DNA from: Bacilli bacterium
Lineage (GTDB): Bacteria; Bacillota_I; Bacilli_A; RFN20; CAG-826
Direction: 5' to 3'
Length of the DNA stretch: 37,947 nucleotides
Assembly (NCBI GenBank): GCA_016296775.1
Contig: JAEDIE010000008.1
Coordinates: 1-37,947 of the forward strand
The translations under genes were made by a program, and so were the position numbers. Positions within the stretch are counted from its first letter, which is position 1, and each line of letters begins with the position of its first letter. Below the pieces are notes generated by a model. It worked only from the letters and a program-made list of their open reading frames with translations. It was not told the origin of the DNA and made no database searches. Of this stretch, positions 33,546-37,947 are shown piece after piece.

Positions 33546-33629
33546 GGAGGGGTAGCGAAGTGGCTAAACGCGGTTGACTGTAAATCAATTCCTACGGGTT
33601 CGGCAGTTCGAATCTGCCCCCCTCCACCA
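33546..33629 (+). tRNA. tRNA-Tyr (GUA)
   Basis: An 84-base class II tRNA with acceptor GGAGGGG / CCCCTCC, anticodon GTA in GACTGTAAATC, a long variable arm, and encoded CCA. Confidence 0.95.
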
Positions 33630-33637
33630 CAACCTAT

Positions 33638-33713
33638 TGGGATGTAGCCAAGAGGTAAGGCAACAGACTTTGACTCTGTCATTCCGCTGGTTCAAGTCCA
33701 GCCATCCCAACCA
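33638..33713 (+). tRNA. tRNA-Gln (UUG)
   Basis: Acceptor TGGGATG / CATCCCA, anticodon loop CTTTGAC (UUG), T-loop GTTCAAG, and encoded CCA. Confidence 0.95.
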
Positions 33714-33715
33714 CT

Positions 33716-33791
33716 GATCCACTAGCTCAGTCGGTAGAGCACTTGACTTTTAATCAAGGGGTCTGGAGTTCGAATCTCCAGTGGATCACCA
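33716..33791 (+). tRNA. tRNA-Lys (UUU)
   Basis: Acceptor GATCCAC / GTGGATC, anticodon loop with TTT in GACTTTTAATC, T-loop GTTCGAA, and encoded CCA. It begins two bases after tRNA-Gln. Confidence 0.95.
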
Positions 33792-33801
33792 CTTAATTAA
33801 T

Positions 33802-33888
33802 GCCCAGGTGGCGGAACAGGTAGACGCGAAGGACTTAAAATCCTTTGGTAGCAATATCGTACCGGTTCGATTCCGGTCCCGGGCACCA
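33802..33888 (+). tRNA. tRNA-Leu (UAA)
   Basis: An 87-base class II tRNA with acceptor GCCCAGG / CCCGGGC, anticodon loop CTTAAAA (UAA), a long variable arm, and encoded CCA. Last of the array. Confidence 0.95.
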
Positions 33889-33902
33889 AAATCGATGAAA
33901 TT

Positions 33903-33950
33903 ACCCCCAAATATTGAATCAATATAATTCAAAAAATTGGAGGTTTTTTT
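33903..33950 (+). terminator. Terminator of the tRNA array
   Basis: ACCCCCAA (33903–33910) pairs with TTGGAGGT (33937–33944) with one mismatch, followed by a T7 tract. The 26-base loop itself holds a smaller hairpin (ATATTG / CAATAT). Confidence 0.75.
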
Positions 33951-33979
33951 ATTGCTTAAATGAATTATTATCACATCAC

Positions 33980-34008
33980 TTGAAAAGCAATTGTAATGGT
34001 TTTAATAT
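33980..34008 (+). promoter_or_regulatory. Promoter of the NFU gene (leaderless)
   Basis: TTGAAA (33980–33985) and TAATAT (34003–34008) are spaced by 17 bases. The start of transcription falls at 34015 or so, at most three bases before the ATG at 34018. No room is left for a ribosome site. Confidence 0.7.
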
Positions 34009-34017
34009 ATTAAAGTT

Positions 34018-34320
34018 ATGGAAAATATTGATCAATCAACTATCGAATTAATTAAACAAACATTAGATAAAATTAGACCTTTTATGCAAAGAGAAGGTGG
34101 AGATGTTACATTCGATTCATATGAAGATGGAATTGTATATGTAAATATTTCCGGAGCTTGTGAAGGTTGCTCTTATTTATCTTTAGATCTAGAACAAGGA
34201 GTCGAAACTATATTAATGGAAGAAGTTCCTGGAGTTATAGCTGTTAGACTTGCTAGTGACAAAGAAAAAGTAAAGCAAGCTTTAAAGGAAAATAAAGAGT
34301 TAAATAATCAAAATGTGTAG
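34018..34320 (+). CDS. NFU-type iron-sulfur cluster scaffold/carrier (NifU C-terminal domain)
   Basis: This 100-aa protein has IELIKQTLDKIRPFMQREGGDV and GACEGCSYLSLDL with the Cys-x2-Cys pair that binds a [4Fe-4S] cluster between two subunits. It delivers clusters to target enzymes such as MiaB or other Fe-S proteins. The promoter places the transcription start at about the ATG. The stop codon lies inside the following terminator stem. Confidence 0.93.
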   Translation: MENIDQSTIELIKQTLDKIRPFMQREGGDVTFDSYEDGIVYVNISGACEGCSYLSLDLEQGVETILMEEVPGVIAVRLASDKEKVKQALKENKELNNQNV

Positions 34321-34340
34321 GAAATCCTACACATCTTTTT
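34313..34340 (+). terminator. Terminator of the NFU gene
   Basis: A perfect 10-bp stem ATGTGTAGGA / TCCTACACAT with a 2-base centre, then CTTTTT. The stem contains the TAG stop of the NFU gene. Confidence 0.85.
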
Positions 34341-34872
34341 AATAGTATATTTGTTTTTTGATTTTTTCTTCTACTTCTTTTCCTTTAACTACTTCCATTA
34401 TTTTAAAAGCAAAATCAATACTAGCTGCAGCGCTTCTAGCTGTAATTATGTTTCCATCATGAACTAAATAAGTATCAACATATTCTCCACCAAAATCCTC
34501 ATTCATAGATGTAAAACAAGTATATTTTTTATTCTTTAATATTCCTAAATGACCTAAAATTGTTGGACCAGCACAAATTGCTGCAATATATTTATTATTA
34601 TTAAAAAAATACTTAATTATATTTAAAAATTCTTTATTACTTTCCATTTCAACATATTCTGGTCCTCCCGGAATTAATAATAAATCATATTTAGTAACAT
34701 CAATATCTTTAAAATTATATAGATTACTTACTTCAATTCCATATCGACCAATAGCTTTATTATTATGAAATGAAAATATATCAATATCAACATTTCCTCT
34801 TCTTAAAATACCAACAGTTCCAACAAACTCAACTTCTTCAAATCCATTAGTAACAATACATAATACTTTCAT
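34339..34872 (-). CDS. DJ-1/PfpI-family protein
   Basis: This 177-aa protein has the family nucleophile Cys in AAICAGPTILGHLGIL, the acidic partner GFEEVE near the N-terminus (Glu about 14), and LLIPGGP. Members act as glyoxalases, deglycases or chaperones (YajL/ThiJ type); the exact role is not clear. It lies 15 bases after the first of two ATP-grasp genes on the same strand and may be the last gene of that unit. Confidence 0.9.
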   Translation of the reverse strand: MKVLCIVTNGFEEVEFVGTVGILRRGNVDIDIFSFHNNKAIGRYGIEVSNLYNFKDIDVTKYDLLLIPGGPEYVEMESNKEFLNIIKYFFNNNKYIAAICAGPTILGHLGILKNKKYTCFTSMNEDFGGEYVDTYLVHDGNIITARSAAASIDFAFKIMEVVKGKEVEEKIKKQIYY

Positions 34873-34887
34873 AAATTTGTTCCTTTC

Positions 34888-35697
34888 CTAATTTATATTT
34901 AATTCATTTATAATTAAACCAACTAATATTTCAACTAAATTTATATTAGTCAAATCATAAATCATCCATGCTCCAACAGGATCTTCTATCTCATTAACTA
35001 CCCATCGACCTTTATTATAAATAAAATCTATTCCAATATAATCACTATTTAAAGTTTGAGTGATTTTTTTACAAATGGATAACATTCTATCATCTATTTC
35101 GATAACATTTGCTTTATGATTTAATGAATAATTACTTCTAAATTCATCGTTTTGAGATTCTCTTAATATAGCTACAAGAGGATTATCTTTAATCATATAA
35201 ACTCTAATATCTTTACCTATAATTGAACATAATTTTTGAAAAACATAACTATTTCCTGCATATTTTTTCAAAATTGATTCAACCTCATCTTTAGAATGGA
35301 CTAAAAATACTTCGTTTCCTCCATGTCCTGATGTAGATTTCATTACTAAGGGAAATGTATTGAAATATAAATAATCTAAAGAAGTTTCCATACAATCAAT
35401 ATCGAAATCTTTAAAAAATAAATATGACATAAACTTATCATTGGCTATTTTATTAACAAGATAATTATTAAATACTCTTATATTTAAATTTTCTAAAATT
35501 CCAATTAACTTAAAGTTTCTACTTCTATTAATTGCAAAATCTACTTTATTTATATTTATGTATGATAAAACTTCTTTATCTAAAACTAATTTCAAATCTA
35601 TGTTTTTATTTTTAAAACACTTAATTAGTTCATCAATAAACCAATAATTTTTCTTTATATCAATCTTTGAATATATTAATATTCCGTTTGCTTTCAT
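34888..35697 (-). CDS. RimK-like ATP-grasp ligase (second of a pair)
   Basis: This 269-aa ATP-grasp protein has an N-terminal domain with conserved NRSRNFKLI, then the glycine-rich lid KSTSGHGGNEVFLV (about residues 116–130), GKDIRVYMI, DEFRSNYSL and GIDFIYNKGRWVVNEIEDPVGAW. The usual metal ligands Glu-x-Asn at the end are here Glu-Ile-Glu. The family joins a carboxylate to an amine with ATP, for example adding glutamate to a protein or cofactor. It overlaps its 286-aa paralogue by four bases (ATGA). The substrate is unknown. Confidence 0.85.
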   Translation of the reverse strand: MKANGILIYSKIDIKKNYWFIDELIKCFKNKNIDLKLVLDKEVLSYININKVDFAINRSRNFKLIGILENLNIRVFNNYLVNKIANDKFMSYLFFKDFDIDCMETSLDYLYFNTFPLVMKSTSGHGGNEVFLVHSKDEVESILKKYAGNSYVFQKLCSIIGKDIRVYMIKDNPLVAILRESQNDEFRSNYSLNHKANVIEIDDRMLSICKKITQTLNSDYIGIDFIYNKGRWVVNEIEDPVGAWMIYDLTNINLVEILVGLIINELNIN

Positions 35698-36554
35698 AAT
35701 TTGGAAATAATGTAGTCTCTAATATAATCACTTAAATCAATATTTGTAACATCAAAAGAAGATTTAAATTGAGGATTTGAATTTAATTCACAAACTATTG
35801 GATGGTTATTTTCATCAATTAATAAGTCAACAGTACCAAAATCTAAATTTAAAGCTTTGCTAGCCTTAATAGCCAATTCTTTAAATTCTTCATTTAATTC
35901 ATACTTAATTGCTTTTCCTCCGTTTGAAATATTGCTTCTAAAATCAAATTCATTATATCGTAAAATAGATGATACTACTTTATGATTAACCATATTAATT
36001 CTAATATCTTTTCCTTTACTTGAAGCAATATATTCTTGAATTAAGAAATCTTTATATCCTATTTTTTTAATTAAATCTAAAGCGCTTTTGTGATCTTCTA
36101 CTAAGTATACTTGTTCTCCAAAAGAACCATATGCTTCTTTAAAAACCATAGGAAATCCTAACTCTTTTTCAATTTCAATTAAAAAATCAGTGTTATTGTA
36201 TTCAATATTTTCAAATGTTTTTGGAGCGATAAAAGTCTTAGGTATTCTAATATTATTTTTAAATAATTCTTGATACATCAATATTTTGTTATCACATAAC
36301 AAAATAGTTTTACTGTTATTAAGAACCTTACATCCTAAGTATTCTAATCTAGAAGCTAAGTAAATATCTTTATCATAAAAAATAATAAAATCTGGTTTAT
36401 TTACTTTTAATTCATCTACTCTTAAAGACAAATCTTTTGCTTGTTTAATTTCTAAAGAGATTCCTTTCTTAGAAAAAGAAATAACGAGCATTTCATATAG
36501 TTTTTTAAATTTTTCTGTTAATAAAAATGAATTTATAACTAAATATCCAACCAT
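35694..36554 (-). CDS. RimK-like ATP-grasp ligase (first of a pair)
   Basis: This 286-aa ATP-grasp protein contains VFKEAYGSFGEQVYLVED (lid), QEYIASSKGKDIRINMV, FDFRSNISNGGKAIKYEL and the metal site VCELNSNPQFKSS with the canonical Glu-x-Asn. It is a clear paralogue of the overlapping 269-aa protein downstream. The two probably work together, or one is catalytic and the other binds a substrate. Neighbours DJ-1 and NFU give no substrate. No small peptide substrate gene is evident next to it. Confidence 0.85.
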   Translation of the reverse strand: MVGYLVINSFLLTEKFKKLYEMLVISFSKKGISLEIKQAKDLSLRVDELKVNKPDFIIFYDKDIYLASRLEYLGCKVLNNSKTILLCDNKILMYQELFKNNIRIPKTFIAPKTFENIEYNNTDFLIEIEKELGFPMVFKEAYGSFGEQVYLVEDHKSALDLIKKIGYKDFLIQEYIASSKGKDIRINMVNHKVVSSILRYNEFDFRSNISNGGKAIKYELNEEFKELAIKASKALNLDFGTVDLLIDENNHPIVCELNSNPQFKSSFDVTNIDLSDYIRDYIISKL

Positions 36555-36631
36555 ACAAAAATTATACTATTCAATGAATAAAATATAAAATATTTCTTTT
36601 TACAATTATAAAAGTTTATATATTTAAAAAC

Positions 36632-36660
36632 TAAAAAAGATAGGTGAAAATACCTATCTC
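36632..36660 (-). terminator. Terminator downstream of the 81-aa ORF
   Basis: An 8-bp stem AGATAGGT / ACCTATCT with a 6-base loop, followed on the minus strand by TTTTTTAGTTTTT. It lies 30 bases past the end of the small ORF at 36690, showing that a minus-strand message reads through this region. Confidence 0.75.
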
Positions 36661-36689
36661 ACTCTATTAAACTAAATATGAGATATATT

Positions 36690-36935
36690 TTATAAAATAT
36701 AACCCACATTTATAAATTTAGAATATTTTATATTACTAGCCTTTTGAACTACTTTAATTTCTTTTTTCTTGTATTTTTTAAACTCATTTTGGCCGTTTCC
36801 GGATCCACCATCACATAAAATATCAACACAACTAGTTTGTAAAGTGTCTTTGAAATCAATTGAAAATGATAAGGAGTATGTAAAATTTGATGAAACATCA
36901 ACAATACTTCCATCAAACTTTAACATGAGTTTCAT
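36690..36935 (-). CDS. Small hypothetical protein, possibly a gene remnant
   Basis: This encodes 81 aa (MKLMLKFDGSIVDVSSNFTY...), with a Cys/Gly patch (SCVDILCDGGSGNG) and a Lys-rich segment (KKYKKKEIKVV). No family was recognised and no signal or membrane helix is seen. No ribosome site lies ahead of the ATG, while a second ATG three codons in is equally poor. A downstream terminator on the same strand supports a transcript. The region from 36555 to 37183 otherwise holds only terminators and AT-rich spacer, so this could be a decayed end of a larger gene. Confidence 0.35.
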   Translation of the reverse strand: MKLMLKFDGSIVDVSSNFTYSLSFSIDFKDTLQTSCVDILCDGGSGNGQNEFKKYKKKEIKVVQKASNIKYSKFINVGYIL

Positions 36936-37145
36936 CTGTGGACATGTAAATATAACAGTTCGCTAGTATTATCTAAATTCCAAGACCAAATTAAATATTT
37001 GTATTTATGTGAGTATCCGTAAAGATAGTAAATTTATTGAAAACAAAAGCAGCAAAAACACCGATTACTGAAATATAGTTTTTTAATTATATTATTTCCA
37101 ATTTTAAAAAAATTTTATATAAATTCTCAAAAATTACTTTTAAAA

Positions 37146-37169
37146 ATTAAAAAAGTCCCTAATTGGGAC
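37146..37169 (-). terminator. Terminator of tRNA-His
   Basis: GTCCC / GGGAC stem with a 5-base loop (37155–37169), followed on the minus strand by TTTTTTAATTTTT. It lies 15 bases after the tRNA 3' end. Confidence 0.85.
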
Positions 37170-37183
37170 ATACTTTCGTGAAA

Positions 37184-37260
37184 TGGGGCGAATAATGGGG
37201 ATCGAACCCATGAATGACCGGTTCACAGCCGGTTGTGTTAACCACTTCACCATATTCGCC
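37184..37260 (-). tRNA. tRNA-His (GUG)
   Basis: A 77-base minus-strand cloverleaf with the extra 5' G characteristic of tRNA-His pairing with C73 (GGCGAATA / TATTCGCC), anticodon GTG in CTGTGAA, T-loop GTTCGAT, and encoded CCA. It lies 70 bases downstream of tdk. Confidence 0.95.
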
Positions 37261-37330
37261 AAAGCGTGATATTATTTTAAATTAAATATCGATTAAAATC
37301 AAATGTTTTCTATAAAAATAGTGGCAAAAG

Positions 37331-37912
37331 TTAATCCTTTTTAACAGCGTGACATTTTCTACATCTAGGTTCGTAAGATTCATTTGCTCCAACTAAAACA
37401 ATTTTATCATTATATGAAGCAGGTTCTCCATTAACTAAACGTTGAGTTCTGGTTGCTTCTTTTCCACATTTAACACAAATTGCTGTTAATTTTGTTACAT
37501 CTTCAGCTCTAGCTAATAAATTAGCAGTAGTTTCAAAAGGTTCACCTCTAAAATCAGTATCTAATCCTGCACAAATTACTCTAATTCCTTTATTTGCTAA
37601 ATATTCAGCTATCTCAATTATTTCTTCATCGAAAAATTGAACTTCATCAATACAAACACAATCTAAAGATTCAGTTAAATATGAATAAATCTCATGAGAA
37701 GTTGAAATTGGAATACATTTATAAGCTCTTTTTTGATGAGAAACAACTTCATCAAAACTATATCTATCATCAATTTTTGGCTTAAATACTAAAAATTTCT
37801 TTTTAGCATATTTTAATCTATTAATTCTTCTTAATAATTCTTCACTTTTACCAGCAAACATAGGACCAGTAATTACTTCAATATTTCCAATACAAGTTTC
37901 TTCGTGTCTCAT
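37331..37912 (-). CDS. tdk: Thymidine kinase (type II)
   Basis: This 193-aa enzyme has the P-loop GPMFAGKSEELLRR (about residues 15–28), the Walker-B-like CVCIDEVQFF and the lasso and zinc parts with CVKCGKEATRTQR and CRKCH. The active-site LDTDFRGEPF is intact. It phosphorylates thymidine to dTMP for salvage. The ribosome site GGGAG is upstream of the ATG near the right edge of the window. Confidence 0.97.
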   Translation of the reverse strand: MRHEETCIGNIEVITGPMFAGKSEELLRRINRLKYAKKKFLVFKPKIDDRYSFDEVVSHQKRAYKCIPISTSHEIYSYLTESLDCVCIDEVQFFDEEIIEIAEYLANKGIRVICAGLDTDFRGEPFETTANLLARAEDVTKLTAICVKCGKEATRTQRLVNGEPASYNDKIVLVGANESYEPRCRKCHAVKKD

Positions 37913-37947
37913 AATAAACTCCCTAAAAAAAGTCTATCATAATTTTG

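Noticed and set aside
33441..33974. Open frames on both strands over 33441–33974
   Set aside because: They lie over five well-formed tRNA genes and their terminator.
37594..37785. Plus-strand frame inside tdk
   Set aside because: It is an antisense shadow of a fully conserved thymidine kinase.

Overview
The window is AT-rich, densely packed DNA from a low-GC Firmicute, most likely a non-sporulating, host- or gut-associated member of the Bacilli close to the Erysipelotrichales/Mollicutes side. Supporting signs: the order gpsB–rnpB(type B)–pgsA–pncC–recA–rny–ymdB–miaB–ricA–miaA is a condensed Bacillus-type arrangement without spoVS or cotE; many genes overlap by 1–17 nt; sigma-A-like promoters are easy to read; lipoproteins carry collagen-like and InlB-type domains. 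TGA is used as a stop (for example the nucleosidase gene at 20011), so the standard bacterial code applies.

Layout. (1) 1–1020: two SHOCT-domain reading frames in -1 relation at the left edge. (2) 1270–6493: rpsU, then two large surface lipoproteins in one minus-strand unit. (3) 6665–10506: a sugar/polyol catabolism locus (Gfo/Idh/MocA dehydrogenase plus a rare isomerase–dehydrogenase fusion) with a divergent AraC-type regulator. (4) 10507–13735: a ferrous-iron uptake operon (feoA-feoB-two small membrane proteins) facing a DtxR-family regulator, with two operator-like palindromes on the feo promoter. (5) 13736–17240: a decarboxylase–DUF1275–SDR operon and a divergent phosphodiesterase. (6) 17235–20011: flavoprotein, ZIP metal transporter, nucleosidase. 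(7) 20005–30423: a long minus-strand housekeeping run covering RNA decay and modification (RNase Y, RicA, MiaB, MiaA, TcdA, YmdB), recombination (RecA), phospholipid synthesis (PgsA), RNase P RNA, GpsB and formate-tetrahydrofolate ligase. (8) 30642–33312: HAD hydrolase, an S1-domain protein whose only ATG is followed at once by TAA, and pgi. (9) 33459–33888: five tRNAs (Val, Tyr, Gln, Lys, Leu) with their own promoter and terminator. (10) 34018–37912: NFU scaffold, DJ-1/PfpI protein, two tandem RimK-like ATP-grasp ligases, a small orphan ORF, tRNA-His and thymidine kinase.

The points most worth a second look are the apparent -1 frameshift on an A AAT TTT heptamer joining the two SHOCT frames, the isomerase–dehydrogenase fusion, the feo control region, the frameshifted second FeoB-associated protein, the S1-domain gene without a usable start codon, a set of genes that look leaderless, and the tandem ATP-grasp pair. 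No complete novel defence or mobile system is evident; no CRISPR array, insertion sequence or prophage was found. All functional calls are from reading sequence by eye, without database searches.
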